Source of the DNA: Saccharibacillus sp. O23
Lineage (GTDB): Bacteria; Bacillota; Bacilli; Paenibacillales; Paenibacillaceae
Assembly: GCF_002205895.1 (NCBI RefSeq)
Contig: NZ_NJDE01000001.1
Span: 186,001-250,000 of the forward strand
DNA: 64,000 nucleotides
Direction of reading: 5' to 3'
Position 1 is the first letter of the stretch. Every line of letters starts with the position of its first letter. The position numbers and the translations under genes were made by a program. The notes under the pieces are model-generated. The model was not told the DNA's origin and searched no databases. It was given only the letters and a program-made list of their open reading frames with translations. Shown piece after piece: positions 1 through 7,257 of this stretch.

Positions 1-1
1 C

Positions 2-1735
2 GGTTACGCCAGACCGCATCGGCTCGCTTTCCTCGGCGTCGCGTTCTGCGCGCTGCTCGGGATCTCCGCCGAGCTGCTTCAGCCGCTGCTCGTCCAGATC
101 GCGATCGACGATCATCTGGCGAAAGGCGAAGGCGGCGGCGCGCTGATCAAGCTCGGGCTGCTGTATCTGGGTATCGCTTTGGTCAGTTTTTTGTTCACCT
201 ATTTACAGAATAATCTGCTGCAGTACGCGGGACAGAGCATCGTCGCCCGTATTCGCAAAGACTTGTTCGGACGCATCTCCAAAATGTCGATGTCGTTCTT
301 CGATCGCACGCACAGCGGCAGTCTGGTCACCAACGTCTCAAACGATACGGAAACGATCAGCCAATTCTTCACGCAGGTGCTGCTGAGCCTCGTGCGCGAC
401 GGCATGATGTTGGTCTTGATCATCGGACTGATGTTCAGCCTCGACGTCGAATTGGCCGCTTTCTCCATGCTGATCCTGCCCGTGATCTTCGTGGTGGCCG
501 CGATGTTCCGCTCTTACCTGCGAAGCACGTATCAGCAGGCGCGCAGCCGATTGTCCCGACTGATCGCTTTTACGGCGGAAAACTTGTCGGGGATGGGACT
601 GATCCAATCGTTCCGTCAAGAAGACGAACAGCTAGACCGTTTCACGCAGCAGAACCGCAATTATTGGGATGCCAATCTGCGGCAGATCCGCTCCAACGTG
701 CTGTTCAACCGGACTTTCGATATTCTGGGCAACGCCGCATTGGTGCTGATGGTCTGGCTCGGCGGCCGGGCGGTGCTCGGACAGAGCATGGAAGTCGGCG
801 TCCTCTACGCGTTCGTCAGCTATATTCGGCAGTTCTTCCAACCGATCAATCAGATCACCATGCAGTGGAATACGTTCCAGTCGACGACCGTGGCGGTCGA
901 ACGTATCCAGCGGGTGCTGGCGACCGAACCGGAAGTCGGCGAACCGTCCGCCGAAGAACGCGTGCCGCTTGATCCCGATGCGCTGCGCGGCGAGGTAGAC
1001 TTCCGCGACGTGGTCTTCGGTTATCGTGCGGATCGTCCGGTACTGAAGCAGTTGAACCTGCATATCGACGCGGGCGAGATGATCGGGGTCGTCGGAACGA
1101 CGGGCGCCGGCAAAAGCACGCTGATCAGCTTGATCAACCGTTTCTACGACGTGAACGAAGGTTCGATCGAGATCGACGGCATCGATATTCGGCGGATCGC
1201 TCAAAGCGATCTGCACGCGGTCGTCGGACTGATTCAGCAGGACCCTTATCTGTTCTCGGGTTCGATCATCGATAACGTAAGGCTGTTCCGGACAGACATC
1301 ACTCGCGAACAAGTCATCGAAGCCTGCCGCTTCGTCGGCGCGCATCCGATGATCATGAGACTGCCGCAGCAGTACGACACGCATCTGTCGGAACGCGGAA
1401 GCGGACTGTCGGCCGGCGAACGCCAATTGATCTCGTTCGCCCGGATCGTCGTATTCCGTCCGAAGATTCTGATTCTCGACGAAGCGACCGCCAATTTGGA
1501 TTCCGAAACGGAAAAACTGGTGCAAGAAGCGCTGACTTCCGTCTCGCGGGGACGCACCACGATCGTCATCGCTCACCGTTTGTCGACCATCATGCACGCC
1601 GACCGCATCCTCGTCATGCAAGGCGGCGAGCTGACGGAACAAGGCACGCATGCTCAACTGCTGGCAAGCGGAGGCCATTATGCCGAACTGTACCGCCATG
1701 CCCGGCAGTCGGGACGCGAACGATTGCCGAGTTAG
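2..1735 (+). CDS. ABC exporter, fused permease/ATPase half-transporter (YheH/BmrD-like), 5' truncated by window
   Basis: The reading frame is open from base 2 to the stop at 1735, so the true start lies before the window; about 577 residues are visible. The N-terminal half has several hydrophobic segments of an ABC exporter membrane domain. The ATPase half follows, with Walker A GTTGAGKST near nt 1094-1120, the unusual signature LSAGERQ near 1406, Walker B ILILDEATANLD near 1466 and the H-loop IAHRLST near 1568. LSAGERQ instead of LSGGQ is typical of one partner of heterodimeric multidrug exporters such as B. subtilis YheI/YheH, so the partner gene is probably just upstream. It should sit in the plasma membrane and export drugs or lipids; the substrate cannot be read from sequence. 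An intrinsic terminator follows. Confidence 0.9.
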   Translation, partial: GYARPHRLAFLGVAFCALLGISAELLQPLLVQIAIDDHLAKGEGGGALIKLGLLYLGIALVSFLFTYLQNNLLQYAGQSIVARIRKDLFGRISKMSMSFFDRTHSGSLVTNVSNDTETISQFFTQVLLSLVRDGMMLVLIIGLMFSLDVELAAFSMLILPVIFVVAAMFRSYLRSTYQQARSRLSRLIAFTAENLSGMGLIQSFRQEDEQLDRFTQQNRNYWDANLRQIRSNVLFNRTFDILGNAALVLMVWLGGRAVLGQSMEVGVLYAFVSYIRQFFQPINQITMQWNTFQSTTVAVERIQRVLATEPEVGEPSAEERVPLDPDALRGEVDFRDVVFGYRADRPVLKQLNLHIDAGEMIGVVGTTGAGKSTLISLINRFYDVNEGSIEIDGIDIRRIAQSDLHAVVGLIQQDPYLFSGSIIDNVRLFRTDITREQVIEACRFVGAHPMIMRLPQQYDTHLSERGSGLSAGERQLISFARIVVFRPKILILDEATANLDSETEKLVQEALTSVSRGRTTIVIAHRLSTIMHADRILVMQGGELTEQGTHAQLLASGGHYAELYRHARQSGRERLPS

Positions 1736-1806
1736 ACGCTCTTTCGCTCGCTGATCCCGTTTGTCGCGTACGCGCCGCGTATCGGATCTCCGCTGCGTTC
1801 GGCATC

Positions 1807-1858
1807 AAAAAAAACGACCTCGACATCCACTTTCGCGTGGATGCGGAGGTCGTTTTTT
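1807..1858. terminator. Bidirectional intrinsic terminator
   Basis: An A-tract, an arm AACGACCTC, inner arms ATCCAC/GTGGAT, the return arm GAGGTCGTT and a T-tract form a stem-loop usable in both directions. It lies between the plus-strand ABC transporter gene and the minus-strand hybrid kinase gene that converge here. Confidence 0.85.
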
Positions 1859-1937
1859 CGTGTCTTGCCCATATCGCAGTACGGAACTTGTCAGGTCTGG
1901 ATCCGGAAGACTCTTCGACGGGCCGAACTTCGGAACG

Positions 1938-4829
1938 TCACTCCGCGATCCGCCGAGGCACGTTCAACAAGATCTTCATCCGTTCAATGACCAGTTCCAT
2001 ATCGAGCGGCTTGGTCAGATAATCGGAAGCGCCGGCGTTCAGGCATTTCTCCCGGTCTTCTTTCATCGCTTTCGCGGTCAGAGCCAGAATCGGAATATGC
2101 GCAGATCCCGGAGCCTGACGAATCCGGCGCATCGTCTCCAAGCCGTCCAATTCCGGCATCATGATGTCCATGAAGATCATGTCGAACGGTCCGTCCGCTT
2201 GCAGTTTATCCAGCGCGTCGAGTCCGGTCAGCGCGACGGCGATGTCTACGCCGTGCTTCTCCAACATGCTCGTCAGCGCGTAGACGTTGCGAATATCGTC
2301 GTCGACGATCATCATCCGCATCCCTTTGAACGGCTGCTCCGGTTCGTTGGCCGAAGCCGGGAACAAATTTCCGGCGGCATACGGTCCGCCGCGCTCGCCG
2401 CCTTCGGAGTCGGGTACGATACGAATGGTTCCCGGCAGATCGAATTCCTCAGGCAGGTCCGTCGAGGCCGCTCCGAGTTCGTTCTCGCGATCATCCGATT
2501 CTTTGCTCGGCAGCTCGCCTTTCAAGAATTCCGCTCCGGTCCAGAACCGGCGCGTGTTCAGCGGAACGAACAGATCCGACGTTTCTTCGTCTTCTTTGAT
2601 GCACGGCAGATACAAGCAGAACGTGCTGCCTTCGCCGTAACGGCTGTCCAGCGTAATCTCGCCGCCGAGCAGGCCGGCCAACTGCGTCGAGATGGACAAG
2701 CCCAATCCCGTTCCGCCGTATTTGCGCGCGATCGTTCCGTCGGCCTGCTGGAACGCTTCGAAGATCGATTGGCGATTCTCTTCGGTGATGCCGATTCCGG
2801 TATCGATGACGCTGAACGCCAGTTGGTCGTAAGCCGCGCCTTCGGGGTTCATCCGTTTGCCCGGCACCCGGCCGATTCTCAGGACCACTTCGCCCCGATC
2901 CGTAAACTTGAAAGCATTCGACAGCAGGTTGCGAAGAATCTGCTGAAGCCTTAGTTCATCGGTGAAGACGGTCATCGGCACGTTCTCTTCGATCTCGATC
3001 CGGAAATCAAGCTGTTTGCGAGCGGCCGTCTCGGCAAAGTAACGGTTCATGTCCGACGCCACTTTGCTCAGATCGACGGAATCCAGATCGATCTGCATCT
3101 TGCCGGCTTCCACTTTGGAGAGATCCAGCACGTCGTTGATCAAGCTGAGCAGATCTTTGCCCGAAGCATAGATGCTGGATGCGTATTCCTGCTCTTTCTG
3201 AGTCAGCGTGCGTCCTTCGTTCTCCGCCAGAATCTGAGACAAGATCAGCATGCTGTTGAGCGGCGTCCGCAGCTCGTGCGACATATTCGCCAGGAATTCC
3301 GATTTGTAACGGGAGCTGATCTGAAGTTCTTTCGCGTATTTCTGCGCTTCTTCCACGGCCAGTTCGGCAGCGTGCTTCTGTTCGCCGAGCTGCTCGTTGA
3401 TGCCCTCCAGCTCGTCGCGCTGCGTCATCAGTTCTTGGGACTGCACTTGAAGTTCTTCCGCTTGCACTTGCAGCTCTTCCGACTGCACCTGCATCTCTTC
3501 GTTCAGCGCTTGGGATTCGCGGTACAGACGTTCGATCTCTTGACGAGCTTCCACCGTCTGCATCGTGCTCGCCAGCAGCTCGGCTTTGCGCTCCATCCAA
3601 TCGATCTCCATATCGGTAAAGCGGTCGGAAGCCGCCCACTCGATGACTCCCTTCAATATCCCACCGTGCAGGATCGGCAGCAGCAGCACTTCGGCCGAAG
3701 CCGATTCGCCGAGCGCAGACGAAATTTTGACGTAATCCGCCGGCACGTCGCTCAAGCGGATCATTCTCGCTTCGCTCGCGCAGCGTCCGACCAAACCTTG
3801 CCCGAAAGGAATCTCCGCTCTTGCGCTGCGCAGCTCGTGATCCCGATCTTCGGCGATCGACGCGATCTTCGTCAGAACCCGACGATCGAGATCGGCCAGA
3901 TAGAATACGCCCGCGGGAATGTCCATCGACTGCGACAAACTGGACAGAAACGACTTCGCCAGATTTTCCGTCGACGAAGAAGCCTGTTCTTGCAGCAGCT
4001 CGGCCAATTTGATCAACCGCTCTTTGTGAAGATCCTCTTCCTCGATCTTCCCGAGCAGCTCGTTCGTCGCCCGGCCGAGATCGCCGATCTCGTCGTTCGA
4101 GCGGGCTTCGACGCGCTTGTCGAGATTTCCTCCGGCGGTCATGGCGCGAATCGCGTCCGTGACGCGGGACAAGGTCTTCGAGATATTGCCCGCCACGCCC
4201 AACGCGGCTAAAATAGATACCAATCCGACAAGCAGCCACAGTCCGACCATCGCGTAAATCGTGCGGTCGCTGTTCGTTTTGAGCGAGATCACGCGTTCGT
4301 CGGTCAGCGTTTTTTCCGTCTGCCGGAACGTGTCGAGCTGGCTGCGCAGTTGATCCATCGCCAATTTGCCCGCATTGCCTTGGAAATATCCCAAGATGCG
4401 GTCTTTTTCTCCGGCATCTTGAAGTTTGATCGTCGTTTCGCCCATGTCCGCGATCCATTGCTCGACGTTATCGCGAATCACCTGAAGGCTCGCCTGTTGG
4501 GACGGATTGTCCCGAACCAACTCGTACAGCTTGCTGTAGCTTCCTTCCCAGTTCGTATATCCGTCATTGTAAGGCTGCAAGTAATCCCGGTTTCCGGTCA
4601 ACAAGTATCCCCGCTGGCCCGTCTCCATATCGAGCAGATGCTTCTCCAAGGCGCTGATTTCGTCATGCACCGCAATGTCGTGATCGCTGATAAAAGCATT
4701 GGCTTCCTGCAGGCTTCGAACCTGCGCGGAGACGGCCAACAGCGAAAGTCCGAGACAAACCAGGATGAACAAGTAGCCGGCCAGTATTTTCGTTCGTATG
4801 TTAAATCGTCTTGTCTTCGGCATCTCCAT
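1938..4829 (-). CDS. Hybrid sensor histidine kinase/response regulator (CHASE3-HAMP-GAF-HisKA-HATPase-REC)
   Basis: This 963-aa protein has a membrane segment at about 14-35, a CHASE3-like extracellular region (40-185, with the GQRGYLLTG motif), a second membrane segment (191-213), HAMP (215-265), GAF-like domain (280-425) and a Gln/Glu-rich coiled coil (435-500). The kinase core has phospho-acceptor H518 in SHELRTP, N-box around N634-N638, G1 DTGIGI at 676 and G2 GTGLGL at 706. A C-terminal receiver domain (838-957) has acceptor D888 in IFMDIMMP. No DNA-binding output domain is present, so phosphate presumably passes to another protein. The start at 4829 has GGAGGG 11 nt upstream; a second Met two codons in is possible. 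It follows two small genes on the same strand with a 29-nt gap, so it is probably co-transcribed with them. Confidence 0.92.
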   Translation of the reverse strand: MEMPKTRRFNIRTKILAGYLFILVCLGLSLLAVSAQVRSLQEANAFISDHDIAVHDEISALEKHLLDMETGQRGYLLTGNRDYLQPYNDGYTNWEGSYSKLYELVRDNPSQQASLQVIRDNVEQWIADMGETTIKLQDAGEKDRILGYFQGNAGKLAMDQLRSQLDTFRQTEKTLTDERVISLKTNSDRTIYAMVGLWLLVGLVSILAALGVAGNISKTLSRVTDAIRAMTAGGNLDKRVEARSNDEIGDLGRATNELLGKIEEEDLHKERLIKLAELLQEQASSSTENLAKSFLSSLSQSMDIPAGVFYLADLDRRVLTKIASIAEDRDHELRSARAEIPFGQGLVGRCASEARMIRLSDVPADYVKISSALGESASAEVLLLPILHGGILKGVIEWAASDRFTDMEIDWMERKAELLASTMQTVEARQEIERLYRESQALNEEMQVQSEELQVQAEELQVQSQELMTQRDELEGINEQLGEQKHAAELAVEEAQKYAKELQISSRYKSEFLANMSHELRTPLNSMLILSQILAENEGRTLTQKEQEYASSIYASGKDLLSLINDVLDLSKVEAGKMQIDLDSVDLSKVASDMNRYFAETAARKQLDFRIEIEENVPMTVFTDELRLQQILRNLLSNAFKFTDRGEVVLRIGRVPGKRMNPEGAAYDQLAFSVIDTGIGITEENRQSIFEAFQQADGTIARKYGGTGLGLSISTQLAGLLGGEITLDSRYGEGSTFCLYLPCIKEDEETSDLFVPLNTRRFWTGAEFLKGELPSKESDDRENELGAASTDLPEEFDLPGTIRIVPDSEGGERGGPYAAGNLFPASANEPEQPFKGMRMMIVDDDIRNVYALTSMLEKHGVDIAVALTGLDALDKLQADGPFDMIFMDIMMPELDGLETMRRIRQAPGSAHIPILALTAKAMKEDREKCLNAGASDYLTKPLDMELVIERMKILLNVPRRIAE

Positions 4830-4858
4830 GCCTTATCACGCCCTCCGATTCGCTCAGT

Positions 4859-5170
4859 TTACTCTTCGATGTCAGACGGCGAAAGCCGCCGCGCGCGTCG
4901 TTCGAACCATTGGTTCTCCAACATCTCGGTCCGCTTGCGCCGCCACTGTTCGCGTTCTTCGGCCGAGCTCTCGTTTCCGTCGTCTTCCCGAATCGTCCAC
5001 AAGTCGCTGAGCAGATACCCGCGCACTTCGACGATCCTTCCCGCGTACGGTCCGGTCAGCCAGATCATCCCTTCCGAAGTCAGCTTCATGCGCCGAATCC
5101 CGTCCTCGGCTTCGGCGACTTGCCCCAGCTCGATCGCTTCCAACATCTGACCGAACGTATAACCCGTCAT
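4859..5170 (-). CDS. Hypothetical protein, 103 aa
   Basis: A small soluble protein beginning MTGYTFGQML and ending in a charged helix rich in Arg and Glu. I do not recognise the family. The start ATG lies 2 nt after the TGA of the cupin gene, suggesting translational coupling; a longer open frame extends upstream but runs over the cupin gene and has no support. The repeated pattern of a short helical head (EAIELGQVAEAEDG) and a central beta-rich part (MIWLTGPYAGRIVEVRGYLL) suggests a compact folded domain. It is the middle gene of a cupin / hypothetical / sensor-kinase operon, so a sensory accessory role is possible but purely inferred. Confidence 0.75.
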   Translation of the reverse strand: MTGYTFGQMLEAIELGQVAEAEDGIRRMKLTSEGMIWLTGPYAGRIVEVRGYLLSDLWTIREDDGNESSAEEREQWRRKRTEMLENQWFERRARRLSPSDIEE

Positions 5171-5172
5171 AT

Positions 5173-5640
5173 TCAGTTCCGTTCGACCAGCTTGAAGTCG
5201 TCGTAATGGAAGCCGGGCGCCACGATGCACGAGACCAAGACCGGCTCTTCGCCGATCGGACGCGCTTTCTGCCAGCAGCTGCCCGGAACCAATCCTTGGA
5301 ACGACTGTCCGTTCGCCGCATCGGGTCCCAGAACGATCTCTTCGCCTTCGACCGGTTCTTCGCCGTCTCCGCCCAGCGTCAGCGCCAGCGCTCCGCCGGT
5401 ATGCCACAACCACAGCTCGTCGGAGCGAACGACATGCCATTCGGAGAATTCGCCCGGATGCAGCAGGAAATAGATCGAGCTGGCCGCGAAACGGTCGCCC
5501 GTATATTCGGCCGGAAGCACGCTTTGCGGAATCTTGAACGAAGATTTCCACAGCTCTTTGTGCCAGCCTCCTTCGATATGCCGTTCAAGTCCCAACAGCT
5601 CCACGAGCGGGGATACGGATGTCGATCGATCGGAATTCAT
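5173..5640 (-). CDS. Cupin-fold protein, DUF985 (cupin_5) family
   Basis: The 155-aa product matches the DUF985 cupin pattern throughout: HIEGGWHKELW near residue 20, SSIYFLLHPGEFSEWH in the middle, the WLWHTGGAL strand, and QSFQGLVPGSCWQ followed by SCIVAPGFHYDDF near the C-terminus. The family forms a small beta-barrel that probably binds a sugar-like or small polar ligand, but no reaction is established. It is the first gene of a three-gene minus-strand operon ending in a hybrid sensor kinase. The 147-bp gap to the divergent isoprenoid-synthase-like gene should contain both promoters; an AT-rich stretch near 5685-5695 (TATAGT/TAGTAT on the minus strand) is the likeliest -10. Confidence 0.88.
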   Translation of the reverse strand: MNSDRSTSVSPLVELLGLERHIEGGWHKELWKSSFKIPQSVLPAEYTGDRFAASSIYFLLHPGEFSEWHVVRSDELWLWHTGGALALTLGGDGEEPVEGEEIVLGPDAANGQSFQGLVPGSCWQKARPIGEEPVLVSCIVAPGFHYDDFKLVERN

Positions 5641-5787
5641 GATTAGCGATCTTCCTTCCTCGAATAAGGATTTCTGATTTCCAGCATACTATAAGACGGC
5701 GTCTCCACCAAACGATTTTTGCGACTTTTTGTTTCGGAACGGGTAGGGTACAGAAAACGGAAAATAGAATCCAGAGGAGGAAGAAAC

Positions 5788-6723
5788 ATGCGATTTTCGG
5801 AGGAAACGAAACGGGAAATGCAGCGGGCCTTCGAAGAATGCCGGGAAGCGATCCGCGCTTATCCGGCTCCTTACGCGCAAACCGGCGTTCGCTATCTGGA
5901 CCGGTTCGATCCGCAGCGCGGCAGCGGGCCGACGAATTACATCTGCTGCTTGCTTCCGTATTGGCTGCGGCAGGCAGCCGCGGCCTCGCTCGAGACCTGC
6001 CGTCGGATCGCCGAGGCGAACGTGTTCGGCATGCTGCACTTTCATCTTCTTGACGAACAGACGGACCGTTCCGACAAACCGGACCGTGCGCGAATCGCTT
6101 TATCCCAACTTTTCAACGCCGAGATGAACGCGCGTTACGCCGAGATCTTCCGATCCCCGAAAAATTTTCGGACCGCCCTGCTGCGCTGCTCGGCCGAATG
6201 GGCGGCGGGGATCGCTTCCGAGCGGGGCACCGATCCTTTCTTCGAACGGCCCGAGCTGATCGCCGCGCGCTCCGCTCCTTTGCTCCTCTGTCCGCTCGCT
6301 TTGTTCGAAAACGACGACCGTATGCGCGCGCGAGCGCTCCATGCGGTGCAAGAAGCGTTGATCACGCTGCAAATGGCCGACGACTGGGCCGATTACGCCG
6401 AAGATCTGCAAGAAGGTTCTTATAACTGCCTCGTCTCGCTGCACCGGCGCGAACGCGCTCTGCCGCTTGAAGCGCCTCTGACGTCCGGCGATATCGACCA
6501 AGCCGTCTATGCGGGCGGAATGCTCGGCCGCTATGCCGAATACGCTTCGCGGCGGCAGACCGAACTGGAATCTTATCGCGCAGACTTTCCCGGATTGATC
6601 GATTTCCATGCGGCGCTGGCAGGCGATCTCGAACGGATCGCGTCCGGCATCGAGACCGAAAAACAGAGATTGGCTCTGGGCGGATTGAACTATTGGCTGC
6701 TCGGTCGGGATCATCCTTCTTAA
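5788..6723 (+). CDS. Class I isoprenoid-synthase-fold protein (ComQ-sized prenyltransferase or terpene-synthase-like)
   Basis: A 311-aa helical protein. ATG at 5788 is chosen because AGAGGAGG sits 7 nt upstream; an upstream in-frame extension lacks a ribosome site. Two acidic motifs fit the class I isoprenoid synthase fold: DEQTD at 89-93 in a helix (HFHLLDEQTDRSD), resembling the DDxxD Mg-diphosphate motif, and DDWADYAED at 198-206, resembling the second acidic/NSE-type motif. The length is close to ComQ (about 300 aa), the enzyme that prenylates a Trp in the ComX pheromone, and the next gene encodes a peptide with a Trp near its C-terminus. Alternatives are a diterpene or sesquiterpene cyclase, or a housekeeping prenyl synthase, though the protein is diverged and shows no typical FARM/SARM motifs. 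Fold moderately sure; substrate unknown. Confidence 0.72.
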   Translation: MRFSEETKREMQRAFEECREAIRAYPAPYAQTGVRYLDRFDPQRGSGPTNYICCLLPYWLRQAAAASLETCRRIAEANVFGMLHFHLLDEQTDRSDKPDRARIALSQLFNAEMNARYAEIFRSPKNFRTALLRCSAEWAAGIASERGTDPFFERPELIAARSAPLLLCPLALFENDDRMRARALHAVQEALITLQMADDWADYAEDLQEGSYNCLVSLHRRERALPLEAPLTSGDIDQAVYAGGMLGRYAEYASRRQTELESYRADFPGLIDFHAALAGDLERIASGIETEKQRLALGGLNYWLLGRDHPS

Positions 6724-6748
6724 GTCTCGTTGCTCCTCTGATTTAGAG

Positions 6749-6777
6749 TTGAAAGGGCAATAGACATATGCTATAAT
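6749..6777 (+). promoter_or_regulatory. Strong sigma-A promoter for the NHLP peptide gene
   Basis: TTGAAA at 6749-6754, a 17-nt spacer, and TATAAT at 6772-6777 preceded by TGC (extended -10). This is one of the best consensus promoters in the window. It leaves a leader of about 125 nt before the peptide start at 6911, so the peptide can be expressed independently of the upstream gene. Confidence 0.85.
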
Positions 6778-6784
6778 TTCCCAC

Positions 6785-6800
6785 AAAACCAAAAGGTTTT
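6785..6800 (+). promoter_or_regulatory. Small hairpin at the 5' end of the peptide mRNA
   Basis: AAAACC-AAAA-GGTTTT forms a 6-bp stem with a 4-nt loop right at the predicted transcription start. It may stabilise the mRNA 5' end. There is no T-tract suited to a terminator. A weaker GGG/CCC pairing lies further downstream around 6823-6837. Confidence 0.45.
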
Positions 6801-6910
6801 CAATTCGTCCGCTTCTTCGTTCGGGGTCCATAAGCCCTATATGCCCGGTTATGTAAGGATTTGTTCGTTTCGCTTCTCACTTAAGCAAGTATGCGAAAGG
6901 ATGATCTCTG

Positions 6911-7183
6911 ATGACAAACCAGACAACGGAAGCTCTGCTCCAAACGCAGGTGATTCAAAAGGCATGGTCCGACCCCGATTTTCGCGCTCGTCTGTTAAGC
7001 GATCCCAAAGCCGCCCTGCGCGAAACGTTCGGCGTCGAGCTGCCTCAGGACATTCGTTTGAACATCGTCGAAGAAAACGCGAAAGAATTCTATCTGGTTA
7101 TTCCGCCCCATCCTTCCGCCGTTATTCCGCAAGCCGAACGATTGGATATCGAACCGGCGGCGATGTGGGGGAACGGAGGCTGA
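6911..7183 (+). CDS. NHLP (nitrile-hydratase-like leader) peptide with C-terminal Trp; putative RiPP or pheromone precursor
   Basis: A 90-aa protein. Residues 11-65 show the pattern of the nitrile-hydratase-alpha-like leader (NHLP) family of ribosomal-peptide precursors: VIQKAWSDPDFRARLL, SDPKAALRETFGVELP, then a beta segment ending FYLVIPPHPS. Instead of a long core after a double Gly, it ends EPAAMWGNGG, so W86 is five residues from the end and the GG is the terminus. It lacks the C-x-x-C-S-C metal-binding site of real nitrile hydratase. ATG 6911 has GAAAGG 10 nt upstream. The upstream neighbour is an isoprenoid-synthase-like enzyme and the downstream convergent neighbour is a 7TM sensor kinase. 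No radical-SAM, LanM, cyclodehydratase or transporter gene lies nearby. NHLP assignment fairly sure; prenylated-pheromone role is inference. Confidence 0.75.
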   Translation: MTNQTTEALLQTQVIQKAWSDPDFRARLLSDPKAALRETFGVELPQDIRLNIVEENAKEFYLVIPPHPSAVIPQAERLDIEPAAMWGNGG

Positions 7184-7225
7184 CAACGCTGATATAACAA
7201 AGAGCGGGAACCCCGCGTCGCGCGT

Positions 7226-7257
7226 TTCCGGAATCCTCCTATTCGGAAGATTCCGGA
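7226..7257. repeat. 10-bp inverted repeat at the convergent 3' ends
   Basis: TTCCGGAATC at 7226-7235 pairs with GATTCCGGAA at 7248-7257. The right arm overlaps the last codons of the minus-strand kinase gene. There is no T-tract on either side, so it is a poor terminator; a GCGGG/CCCGC hairpin lies just upstream near 7204-7216. Confidence 0.55.

Noticed and set aside
6911-7183. Nitrile hydratase alpha subunit
   Set aside because: Only 90 aa and without the Cys cluster that binds the metal; it matches the leader-like family instead.
7226-7257. Rho-independent terminator between the peptide and kinase genes
   Set aside because: A good inverted repeat but no T-tract on either strand, and it overlaps kinase codons.
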